DNA of 19,783 nucleotides from CAZEQH01 sp964566875 (GTDB lineage Bacteria; Patescibacteriota; Minisyncoccia; Minisyncoccales; JANBVM01), in the NCBI GenBank assembly GCA_964566875.1, contig CAZMJM010000010.1:1-19783 (forward strand), written 5' to 3'. Positions 6,943-13,185 of this stretch are shown piece after piece. Below the pieces are notes generated by a model that made no database searches, had not been told where the DNA came from, and was given only the letters and a program-made list of their open reading frames with translations. Both the position numbers and the translations under genes were made by a program. Every line of letters starts with the position of its first letter. Positions within the stretch are counted from its first letter, which is position 1.

Positions 6943-7500
6943 TTAATCTGTATGGAAGCAGGTGCAATCCCCGCTGAGGGAAGGCACTTCGCCGCAGATT
7001 ATCTTTGTGCCTCTCTGGGAAGCCACCATGTAAGTGGCCTGATCCTCACTGCAGGGAGGAACCGCTTTTTCCAAAGTAGCGTAAATACAATAGTACTGAT
7101 AGCTGTCGACATTGAAATAGGAAACGTCACAAAAAACCGGCAAATCGTTCCTCTTCATGATATAATCGCTGAAACCCTCCATACAGGACCCGGTCTTGCA
7201 TCTCGGATCATGCAGTATTTGCAGATAGGTGTCGATGTCCGGAGTACCGTTTATCCTATCATGGATGTCCTGCCGGATGTATTCTTCATACTTCCCATAA
7301 TACAGCTGCATGGCCGAAACCACCTGCCTCATATCAGACTGGCGGGTGGCATCGCGGGCTTTGGCCCTGGCATCTCCCAAAGAAACAAGAACCACTCCAG
7401 AAAGGGTACCGATGATGGCTATCACCACCAACAGTTCAATCAGGGTAAAGCCTTCTTTATGGAAATAATGCATATCTCTTAATCTTGACGAATTTATCAT
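6943..7500 (-). CDS. Type IV pilin, upstream paralogue
   Basis: Type IV pilin with the F-T-L-I-E motif after G17 and a hydrophobic alpha1 helix nearly identical to that of the pilin at 3630-4136. The C-terminal head has several cysteines and ends C-T-C-F-H-T-D. Two starts are possible. The ATG at 7500 gives a 17-residue leader and lies 2 nt after the pilB stop, matching the tight spacing of the other operon genes. The in-frame ATG at 7473 gives an 8-residue leader, MHYFHKEG, closer to the 7-residue leader of the other pilin. I keep 7500 because of the spacing. It is more divergent in the head domain than in the shaft and may be a minor or alternative subunit. Confidence 0.94.
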   Translation of the reverse strand: MINSSRLRDMHYFHKEGFTLIELLVVIAIIGTLSGVVLVSLGDARAKARDATRQSDMRQVVSAMQLYYGKYEEYIRQDIHDRINGTPDIDTYLQILHDPRCKTGSCMEGFSDYIMKRNDLPVFCDVSYFNVDSYQYYCIYATLEKAVPPCSEDQATYMVASQRGTKIICGEVPSLSGDCTCFHTD

Positions 7501-7502
7501 TT

Positions 7503-9218
7503 CTATTGTGTCGCCCTTAATACCTCTTGTAAAGTAGTCTGTCCGTTTAATATCTTAAGTATGCCGTCCTGTCTCATAGTCATCATAGATTGAACCTTGG
7601 CTTCATTCTCTAATTTCTTTTCTGACACACCCTCCAGAATAACCTCTCCAAGCTTATCCGTCATTTCCAGAACCTCAAAAAGGCCTATCCGGCCGGAAAA
7701 CCCTACCTGGTTGCAGTGCTTACATCCTGCAGCTTCCCACACATACAGGGGATCGGGCAATTTTATTTCTTTCTTGACAGCATCAGGAAAACCGGACACT
7801 TCCTTTAAAATGAGGTCTTTTACCTCTTTTTTAGCCTTCACCTTTTTTTTACATTCATCACATAACCTCCTCACCAGCCTTTGTCCTATGGACAAACTCA
7901 AGGTCGCAGGCAGTAAAAAGGGCTGCAGGCCCAGATCAATCAATCTCGGAATCACTCCCAAAGAATCATTGGTGTGCAAGGTGGACAAAACAATATGGCC
8001 GGTGAGAGCGGCGTGGGTAGCCAACGAGGCCGTCTCCTGGTCCCTTATCTCACCCACCATGATGACGTCCGGGTCCTGCCTGAGGATAGACCTCAGTCCG
8101 TTGGCAAAACTGTATCCTATTTCAGGCCTTACCTGGGACTGGTTAATCCCTTCCAGAAAATATTCTACGGGGTCTTCCAGCGTCACTATGTTGACCCCTT
8201 CCTTATTCAGAATTTGAAGAATTGAATAAAGGGTAGTGGTCTTACCAGAACCGGTCGGCCCGGTGGACAGAATAAGCCCGTAGGGCTTTCTAATGGCCTT
8301 GTTTATCTTTTCGGAATTAATTTCTGTCAGTCCCAATTGCTTAAACTCTCTCAAGCCGCTTTCCGGGTCCAGCACCCTTATCACCACCTTTTCTCCCAGG
8401 GTGGTGGGGAAGGTGGAAACCCTGAAATCAATGTTCCTATTATCCACTTTGGTAGAGAACCGGCCGTCCTGGGGGACCCTGGTTTCGTCAATCTTCATGT
8501 TTGACAACACCTTAATCCTGGATACTATAGCCCGGTTCAGCCTCATGGGCAGGAAGATTGAAGAGTGCAGGACACCCATAAGACGAAAACGAATCCTCAA
8601 CTTGTCCCGGGTGGGCTCAATATGTATGTCGGAAGCTTTTCCCTCCACAGAATATCTCAATATCACCGCTACCACTTTGGAAATAGGAGCCTCTTCCACC
8701 AATCTCTCTATCTCGGCTACGCTGGGAGCAGAGGTTATATCCGTCTTAAGCTCTTCTTTCAGCTCCTCCAGGACCTGTCCCACCTCTTTCTTCAGGGTTC
8801 GGTGCTGCTTCAGGATTTTATCAAAGGTTGAGGGCGTAATCAGAGAGACGCGGTAGTCAAATTTATCCCGACGCGACAAAAACTTTATAGCCTCCTGGGC
8901 ATCCAGGTCTTCCGGATAGACCATTCCAATGTCAAGGGTATTATCTTCTCTGGACAGGGCTACCATCTGATAATGTTTGGCGGTTTCCAGGGGAATCAAT
9001 TCCAAAACCTCAAGGGGCACGTCCTTGGCCTCTACATTTTTCAGGGGGATGTTCAGGTATTGAGACTTTAAGGTAAAGAGGTCTTCTTCCGGGACCAGTT
9101 TTTCTCCTAAAATCACCTCCTCTATTTTTTTGTCGGAGTTCTGAATTTCCTTTTCCACTTCTTCTGCTCTTTCTTTTTCCAAAAGTCCTTTTTTAAGAAG
9201 CTCTTCTAAAAGTGGCAT
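7503..9218 (-). CDS. pilB: Type IV pilus extension ATPase (PilB/GspE family)
   Basis: Cytoplasmic hexameric ATPase that drives pilin polymerisation. The N-terminal MshEN-type domain covers about residues 1-145, with LNIPLKNVEAKDVPLEVLELIP as its typical core. The catalytic region starts at A195-S-D-I-H-I-E-P. Walker A is G-P-T-G-S-G-K-T (320-327), the Asp box L-E-D-P-V-E-Y (347-353), Walker B Q-D-P-D-V-I-M-V-G-E (381-390), and the His box T-G-H-I-V-L-S-T-L-H-T-N (406-417). A zinc tetracysteine (C453, C456, C499, C502) marks it as an extension rather than retraction ATPase. The 571 residues are full length. It starts 4 nt after the 90-aa gene and no Shine-Dalgarno sequence is visible, so translational coupling is likely. 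Confidence 0.97.
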   Translation of the reverse strand: MPLLEELLKKGLLEKERAEEVEKEIQNSDKKIEEVILGEKLVPEEDLFTLKSQYLNIPLKNVEAKDVPLEVLELIPLETAKHYQMVALSREDNTLDIGMVYPEDLDAQEAIKFLSRRDKFDYRVSLITPSTFDKILKQHRTLKKEVGQVLEELKEELKTDITSAPSVAEIERLVEEAPISKVVAVILRYSVEGKASDIHIEPTRDKLRIRFRLMGVLHSSIFLPMRLNRAIVSRIKVLSNMKIDETRVPQDGRFSTKVDNRNIDFRVSTFPTTLGEKVVIRVLDPESGLREFKQLGLTEINSEKINKAIRKPYGLILSTGPTGSGKTTTLYSILQILNKEGVNIVTLEDPVEYFLEGINQSQVRPEIGYSFANGLRSILRQDPDVIMVGEIRDQETASLATHAALTGHIVLSTLHTNDSLGVIPRLIDLGLQPFLLPATLSLSIGQRLVRRLCDECKKKVKAKKEVKDLILKEVSGFPDAVKKEIKLPDPLYVWEAAGCKHCNQVGFSGRIGLFEVLEMTDKLGEVILEGVSEKKLENEAKVQSMMTMRQDGILKILNGQTTLQEVLRATQ

Positions 9219-9222
9219 GTTT

Positions 9223-9495
9223 TTATTCGGAGAAGGGGTTCTCCTTCCCTATGTCACCCTCAAACTGAGGTATCTTTTGCATGGGATTTAGTGTGTTCAA
9301 AAGAGAACTGTCCAGGACTTCGAAGTCTATTTCAATTTTCCTGAATCGGACAGCGGTTAATTGCTGGTCCTCGGGCAGACCTTGTTGGAGATTGGAATTC
9401 CACCAAAATACAAAGCCCCCTATCAGCGCTACCGCCGCCAATATCAATATCAGGTTTCTTTGCCTTCTGATTTGTTGTTTAAAGACTATGGCCAT
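9223..9495 (-). CDS. Small one-TM protein in the pilP position of the pilMNO operon (90 aa)
   Basis: I do not recognise a named family. A basic N terminus (residues 5-13) precedes one hydrophobic helix, about 14-32, so the bulk (33-90) should face the outside. The tail ends G-K-E-N-P-F-S-E, a G-x-x-N-P-F ending that also appears in small pilus alignment proteins. It has no lipobox cysteine and is much shorter than classical PilP. It starts 1 nt after pilO and 4 nt before pilB. In diderm systems this slot holds PilP, which connects PilN/PilO to the PilQ secretin. No secretin is seen here. A membrane partner of PilN/PilO is the best guess. Confidence 0.85.
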   Translation of the reverse strand: MAIVFKQQIRRQRNLILILAAVALIGGFVFWWNSNLQQGLPEDQQLTAVRFRKIEIDFEVLDSSLLNTLNPMQKIPQFEGDIGKENPFSE

Positions 9496-9496
9496 G

Positions 9497-10024
9497 TCAA
9501 TAAGAATGAACTCTGGTATTTAACTCGAACTCAAAGATGTTTTCGCCGGTCCCTCCTATTTTTTGGGCCCTGGAGAATTTGATGCTGTTCGCGTCTATCA
9601 GCCTGGCCGAGGTTTCCAGAAGGGAGATAAACTCCTTGAAGGAGGAATAGCTGCCCTTCAGAATAAGACTGGTATTAAACTCCCTGATATTATCTGCCTT
9701 GTCAGAAGCAGCCGGTATGACTTCCTCCAGCAGTAATCCGGATTGAGCGGCCGCCTTCTGAAAAAAATTAAGGAGCTCGGGCAGAGAATGTTTGGTGGGT
9801 AGAGCGGAATCAACCTTATCCAGGGCGTCTTTCTTGGCCGTAACGGCCGCATAGGTTTCTTTCAGCTTGGCAACATAATTTTCTTCGGACGTTAATTCAA
9901 CCTGTTTCTCCAAAATTTGTTTGTTCAGAGCGGTGAGCGAATCATTTTTAGGCAAGACCAAAAGGAAAGTTACTGCCAGAGAAGCAGCCAGAGCCACTAT
10001 TATATAAAGGGGATAGTTTTTCAT
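9497..10024 (-). CDS. pilO: Type IV pilus alignment protein PilO-like
   Basis: Bitopic membrane protein of 175 residues with a TM helix at about 7-25, a coiled-coil stretch at 32-70 (N-K-Q-I-L-E-K-Q-V-E-L) and a C-terminal ferredoxin-like PilO domain with L-P-E-L-L-N-F-F-Q-K-A-A (84-95) and G-S-Y-S-S-F-K-E-F-I (121-130), the usual PilO signature. PilO pairs with PilN to link the cytoplasmic PilM ring to the pilus machine. It begins 2 nt after pilN and ends 1 nt before the 90-aa gene. Confidence 0.88.
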   Translation of the reverse strand: MKNYPLYIIVALAASLAVTFLLVLPKNDSLTALNKQILEKQVELTSEENYVAKLKETYAAVTAKKDALDKVDSALPTKHSLPELLNFFQKAAAQSGLLLEEVIPAASDKADNIREFNTSLILKGSYSSFKEFISLLETSARLIDANSIKFSRAQKIGGTGENIFEFELNTRVHSY

Positions 10025-10026
10025 GT

Positions 10027-10554
10027 TTAATATTTGAAAATATCCTGGTTCATCATCATATTCAGGTGAAAATCCACTCCACCTTTATCATTAAGCGATA
10101 TATGAGACAGAACCAAGTTTTTTACCATGGGATTATCATCAAATATCGCAAGCTGCTGGCCTAAGGAAAGGAAATTATCAGTCTTTCCGGACAGCGTTGC
10201 CAGGCCGGTATCGGTACTTAAGATTAGGTCGGCAAAGGCCACTTTGGGATGGGTATTATCCTCCAGGAAATTGAAAAAATTAGAATTTATAATATGGGAA
10301 TCTAAAAGGGGAGCAAAATTGTCTATTTTCTTCTTGTAGCTGATGACTTCTTCCTCCATTTTAGAAACTTCGGGGTCTCTTATTTCCTGCAGTCTGGCTT
10401 CCAGGTCGTTTAGAGTGACTTCCGCTTTATTGTGGAGATAAAACAAAATAAAATAAGTGGCTACCAGCAGAACCGCAATTAAAATCAGGGCATAAAACAA
10501 AATCTTCTGCCAGGAAGGGGTTTCGTCTGTTTTTTTTGGTATGATTTCTACCAT
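10027..10554 (-). CDS. pilN: Type IV pilus alignment protein PilN-like
   Basis: Bitopic membrane protein of 175 residues. The short cytoplasmic N terminus V-E-I-I-P-K-K (2-8) corresponds to the INLLP-type peptide by which PilN binds PilM. A TM helix follows at about 17-41, then a coiled coil (45-78) and a small alpha/beta domain resembling PilO. The assignment rests on this layout and on the gene order pilM-pilN-pilO, since sequence conservation of PilN is low. It starts 3 nt after the pilM stop. Confidence 0.87.
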   Translation of the reverse strand: MVEIIPKKTDETPSWQKILFYALILIAVLLVATYFILFYLHNKAEVTLNDLEARLQEIRDPEVSKMEEEVISYKKKIDNFAPLLDSHIINSNFFNFLEDNTHPKVAFADLILSTDTGLATLSGKTDNFLSLGQQLAIFDDNPMVKNLVLSHISLNDKGGVDFHLNMMMNQDIFKY

Positions 10555-10557
10555 ATT

Positions 10558-11637
10558 TTACTCAAGTCCCCTCAATGCCGTGCCCAAGGCAATGGCATAG
10601 GCGGGACCCATCTTTTTTAATTCCTCCTCCAGGATGGGCGGGAAAAATATTTTGGCAAAGGGGTTGGTAATCTCAACCTCCTTTTTGGGAAAATACTCCT
10701 GGAAATGCTCCAAAAGACCGGGCATAAAAGCATTGCCTCCACAGAGAATTACCTTTTTGACCTCCTTATTCTCTTTAAAGGTGAATCCCTGGATAACCCT
10801 ATCCACTTCCCTGACTATAAGGTCTACTAAAGGGATAAGGATATCCCTGACATTCTCCCGGCCCGAGTCCTCTTGAGTCCTCAGTATTCCATAACTGTTC
10901 TTGAATTCTTCGGCCTGCTTATAGCCCAGGGAAAGGCCCTTGGATATCCTCTCGGTGAAACTGTTGCCCGAAACGTCAAAGCTGCGCGATATTTTTAACG
11001 TCCCTCTATTTATTATACTACAACTAGTGCTTCTCGCACCAATATCCACCAGCGTGACGGCCTCTTTTTCGTCCCGGTCAACCACGGCCCTCATCAGCCC
11101 GAATATTTCAGCCTCCAGAGCCATCAGTTTTAGACTGAGTCCGGTGGCGATGCTCTGATACTGATGAATAATTTCGTTGGGAACCGCCACCATAAGTACC
11201 TTCAGTTTTCCCTTGCTTTCTTTCTGCGGCTCGTCAATAATCTGCCAATCCAGGGTAACCTCACCCAAAGGCAAGGGAACGTGGCGCCTCGCTTCTGACT
11301 TTACCGCCTGGGGAACCTCTTCTTCGGTCATAGGCGGGAGTTCAAAGGTGGTGAAGAAACTGGAAAAATCAGGGATGGAGAAGGCCACCTCTTTGGTTTT
11401 AATCTCCGCTTCCTGCAGAATGGCCTTGATGGCACGGGAGACTTCTCTGCTGGAAAGCATCAGGGTGTTTTCTTCGGAAGTCCGGAATTGTTTCTTGTAA
11501 AGGACGGAGGCCGATATCTCCCCGTAGTTTTCCAGCTTTTTCCTGCCGGCCCAACTGGAAACCTCCACCACTTTGATGGAGGAAGTACCGATGTCTACCC
11601 CTAAAAACTTTTGAGGAAGTAATCCTAAAAATTTCAT
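10558..11637 (-). CDS. pilM: Type IV pilus actin-like ATPase PilM
   Basis: Cytoplasmic actin/FtsA-like protein that binds the PilN N terminus and links the motor ATPases to the inner-membrane complex. Of 359 residues, phosphate-1 is V14-D-I-G-T-S-S-I-K-V-V-E-V, phosphate-2 V197-D-I-G-A-R-S-T-S, the adenosine motif C299-G-G-N-A-F-M-P-G-L, and the closing motif Y347-A-I-A-L-G-T-A-L-R-G. All are intact. It is the first gene of the pilus operon and its ATG is only 8 bases from a consensus TATAAT, so its mRNA should be nearly leaderless. Confidence 0.96.
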   Translation of the reverse strand: MKFLGLLPQKFLGVDIGTSSIKVVEVSSWAGRKKLENYGEISASVLYKKQFRTSEENTLMLSSREVSRAIKAILQEAEIKTKEVAFSIPDFSSFFTTFELPPMTEEEVPQAVKSEARRHVPLPLGEVTLDWQIIDEPQKESKGKLKVLMVAVPNEIIHQYQSIATGLSLKLMALEAEIFGLMRAVVDRDEKEAVTLVDIGARSTSCSIINRGTLKISRSFDVSGNSFTERISKGLSLGYKQAEEFKNSYGILRTQEDSGRENVRDILIPLVDLIVREVDRVIQGFTFKENKEVKKVILCGGNAFMPGLLEHFQEYFPKKEVEITNPFAKIFFPPILEEELKKMGPAYAIALGTALRGLE

Positions 11638-11674
11638 TCTGTGTTATTATATCATATGAGAAAAAAACTGGGAA
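11638..11674. promoter_or_regulatory. Divergent promoter shared by pilM (-) and comF (+)
   Basis: Minus strand: TTCCCA (11674-11669), a 17-base spacer, then TATAAT (11651-11646), with the pilM ATG 8 bases further. On the plus strand the overlapping bases read TATTAT (11645-11650), five bases before the comF ATG at 11656. The two -10 elements therefore share sequence on opposite strands. The pilM side is strong, whereas the comF side has no recognisable -35. Confidence 0.6.
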
Positions 11675-12333
11675 ACTTGCTGATGGAAATTTTTTTCCCT
11701 AAATTCTGCTCCGGCTGCCGGAAAGAAGGGTCTTACCTCTGTGAGGACTGCCGGGCCGTTCTGGAGGTGTCCGGCTTCCACCAAAGAGCCTTCTTTTCCT
11801 ACCTGGAAGACCTCTATTTTCCCCTGGAATACAGAAGTCCTCTGCTGAAAGCGCTAATCCGGAACTTTAAATACGAACCTTTCGTCAGGGAACTGGCCGA
11901 ACCTCTTTCCAGATTGATAATCAACCATTTCCAATTAATGGATGAACGGCCTGAATTTTCCGATTTTACTTTGCTACCCGTTCCCTTGGCGGAACGGAGA
12001 GAAAAATGGCGCGGGTTCAACCAGGCAGAAGAAATAGCCAGACACCTGGCTTCTTTTTTTAATCTTCCTCTGTCAAACGACGTCCTGTTCAGGACAAAAG
12101 AAACCCAACCCCAAACCAAAATGGAAAGCGAGGAAAGAAAAACTAACGTGGCTGAGGCCTTTACCTGTGCGGACGGAGGAAAAATCCATGGGAAAAATTT
12201 TTTACTGGTAGACGACGTTTACACTACCGGTTCCACTATGAAAGAGGCGGCCTCAACCCTGAAAAGGAAGGGGGCCAGAAGAATCATCGGCATCGTTGTG
12301 GCCCGGGCCGTCCCCGGCCAGGACGCCTCATAA
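11656..12333 (+). CDS. comF: ComF family phosphoribosyltransferase-like protein
   Basis: ComF proteins are needed for DNA uptake in naturally competent bacteria, and their phosphoribosyltransferase fold has no settled substrate. Of 225 residues, an N-terminal zinc ribbon (C18, C21, C29, C32) is followed by the conserved R-G-F-N-Q-A-E-E-I-A-R (119-129) and the PRPP-binding loop L-L-V-D-D-V-Y-T-T-G-S-T (183-194). I choose the ATG at 11656. An in-frame GTG at 11641 would add only L-L-Y-H and would leave 3 bp between it and pilM. The protein is complete and ends at TAA 12331-12333. Its divergence from the pilus operon suggests a role with the pilus in DNA uptake. Confidence 0.92.
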   Translation: MRKKLGNLLMEIFFPKFCSGCRKEGSYLCEDCRAVLEVSGFHQRAFFSYLEDLYFPLEYRSPLLKALIRNFKYEPFVRELAEPLSRLIINHFQLMDERPEFSDFTLLPVPLAERREKWRGFNQAEEIARHLASFFNLPLSNDVLFRTKETQPQTKMESEERKTNVAEAFTCADGGKIHGKNFLLVDDVYTTGSTMKEAASTLKRKGARRIIGIVVARAVPGQDAS

Positions 12334-12370
12334 AAAGATCATCTCTAACAACTGACGACTCACAACAAAA

Positions 12371-12391
12371 AATCGCCCATCGGGCTATTTT
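12371..12391. terminator. Bidirectional terminator between comF and tRNA-Ser(GCT)
   Basis: Stem GCCC (12375-12378) and GGGC (12382-12385) with a 3-base loop, extended by A-T pairs around one mismatch. TATTTT follows on plus and ATTTTTTG on minus. It can serve comF (plus) and the convergent tRNA-Ser gene (minus). Confidence 0.6.
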
Positions 12392-12393
12392 AA

Positions 12394-12463
12394 CAGCGGA
12401 CTATGTCTCGCTGTAGCTCGCCGCCGCCTCCGCCAACCGGCGGAGGCTAAGGCGAGCGAAGGC
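12394..12463. repeat. GC-rich palindromic element next to tRNA-Ser(GCT)
   Basis: Nested inverted repeats: CAGCG/CGCTG (12394-12398 and 12409-12413), then GCTCGCC/GGCGAGC (12416-12422 and 12451-12457) enclosing a perfect 9-bp GCCTCCGCC/GGCGGAGGC stem with an AACC loop (12426-12447). It abuts the tRNA 3' end. Composition is far more GC-rich than the surrounding intergenic sequence, consistent with a small interspersed REP-like repeat. Confidence 0.6.
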
Positions 12464-12551
12464 GGAGAGGGTGGGATTTGAACCCACGATACGGTTTTAC
12501 CCGTATAACAGGTTAGCAACCTGCCGCTTTCAGCCGCTCAGCCACCTCTCC
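12463..12551 (-). tRNA. tRNA-Ser(GCT)
   Basis: Class II tRNA of 89 nt. The acceptor stem is GGAGAGG/CCTCTCC with discriminator G and no encoded CCA. The anticodon loop is TTGCTAA, with anticodon GCT at plus positions 12515-12517. It has the long variable arm typical of Ser (TACGG/CCGTA) and a T arm GTGGG-TTCAAAT-CCCAC. It reads AGC/AGU codons. Confidence 0.96.
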
Positions 12552-12736
12552 TTTTCTTCTATTGTTTGTCTCTAAAATGATAAATCATTTCTCGCATCTT
12601 TTCAAATGTTTCCATAAGATTTTCCATTTATAAACTGCTTGTGGTTACAGAGAAGCAGATTGATTTTAAGCCTTTTTTATGATAAAAATAATTGAATTTC
12701 AACCGAATCCACAAAAAACGGAACTGCCCATTATTA

Positions 12737-12775
12737 AAACTAATTACTCATTAACTAATTACTAATAACTGATTA
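12737..12775. repeat. AT-rich TAATTAGT-type dispersed repeat, copy 1
   Basis: The reverse complement, AGTAATTAGTTAATGAGTAA and onward, matches 16591-16615 except for one extra T. It lies directly before tRNA-Ser(TGA). The rest of the 12552-12776 gap shows no open frame. A weak TTGATT-17-TAAAAA pair (12660-12688) is the only promoter-like match I found, and I do not trust it. Confidence 0.5.
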
Positions 12776-12776
12776 T

Positions 12777-12862
12777 GGTGGGGTGCCTGAGCGGTTGAAA
12801 GGGCCGGTCTTGAAAACCGGTGTGGCTAATACCCACCCTGGGTTCGAATCCCAGCCCCACCG
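12777..12862 (+). tRNA. tRNA-Ser(TGA)
   Basis: Class II tRNA of 86 nt. The acceptor is GGTGGGG/CCCCACC with discriminator G and no CCA encoded. The anticodon stem is CCGGT/ACCGG with loop CTTGAAA, anticodon TGA. A variable arm of GTGG/CCAC type is present. It reads UCA and other UCN codons. It is divergent from tRNA-Ser(GCT). Confidence 0.96.
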
Positions 12863-12866
12863 CTTT

Positions 12867-12894
12867 CAAATTTTGCTTGCGCACGCAAAATTTG
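12867..12894. repeat. Perfect 10-bp inverted repeat after tRNA-Ser(TGA)
   Basis: CAAATTTTGC (12867-12876) pairs with GCAAAATTTG (12885-12894) around an 8-base loop, starting five bases after the tRNA end. It could act as a processing or termination hairpin, although no T-tract follows on the plus strand. Confidence 0.55.
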
Positions 12895-13017
12895 AGTAAT
12901 TACTGATGAGTAATGAGTTATTAGCAAGCCCGTCCTGAACCGCGCAGAGTCCAGGGTTAGCCAAACACTAATTTACTAATTACTAAAAACTAATTACTGA
13001 ATTTTCGTAAGAAAATT
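12894..13017. repeat. AT-rich TAATTAGT/ACTAATTA repeats, copies 2 and 3, with hairpin
   Basis: Degenerate units read GAGTAATTACTGATGAGTAA (12894 on) and ACTAATTACTAAAAACTAAT (12974 on), the second in inverted orientation to the 16.6-kb copy. A 7-bp hairpin AATTTTC-GTAA-GAAAATT closes the stretch at 13000-13017, six bases before tRNA-Arg. Nothing coding is visible. Confidence 0.45.
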
Positions 13018-13022
13018 TACAC

Positions 13023-13094
13023 GTCCCCATAGCTTAACGGATAAAGCAGAGGCTTGCGGAGCCTCAGATGAGGGTTCGATTCCTTCTGGGGACA
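13023..13094 (+). tRNA. tRNA-Arg(GCG)
   Basis: A 72-nt class I tRNA. The acceptor is GTCCCCA/TGGGGAC with discriminator A and no encoded CCA. The anticodon stem is GAGGC/GCCTC with the 7-base loop TTGCGGA, so the anticodon is GCG (13056-13058), reading CGC and CGU. Arg identity features are visible: C35, an A after the D-loop GG, and discriminator A. In most bacteria this job is done by an ACG anticodon that is modified to inosine. Confidence 0.93.
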
Positions 13095-13101
13095 CAGCAG
13101 T

Positions 13102-13185
13102 ACACATACCACATATCATAGACCACATACCATACAAGACATTCCATGTTCCATTATGTGTTATGTGTTCCATGTTATATGTTCC
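13102..13185. repeat. CATA-rich degenerate repeat with inverted pair upstream of recG
   Basis: CACATACCACATA (13103-13115) pairs with TATGTGTTATGTG (13155-13167) at 12 of 13 positions, with short TTCCATG-type direct repeats up to the recG ATG. The stretch explains a spurious in-frame ATG at 13156. Confidence 0.5.

Noticed and set aside
7597..8856. Plus-strand frames opposite pilB
   Set aside because: They are antisense shadows of a full-length pilB with intact Walker motifs and zinc site.
11641..11655. GTG start for comF
   Set aside because: It would leave 3 bp to the divergent pilM start and use the -10 region as coding sequence. ATG 11656 fits the family length.
12660..12688. Promoter TTGATT-17-TAAAAA for tRNA-Ser(TGA)
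   Set aside because: Weak -10 and a leader of about 80 nt in an AT-rich region where chance matches are common.
13156..13185. Upstream ATG start for recG adding MCYVFHVICS
   Set aside because: The ten codons are CATA/ATGTT repeat sequence. RecG normally starts near the conserved P-V-E-K-I-P-R-V-G motif.
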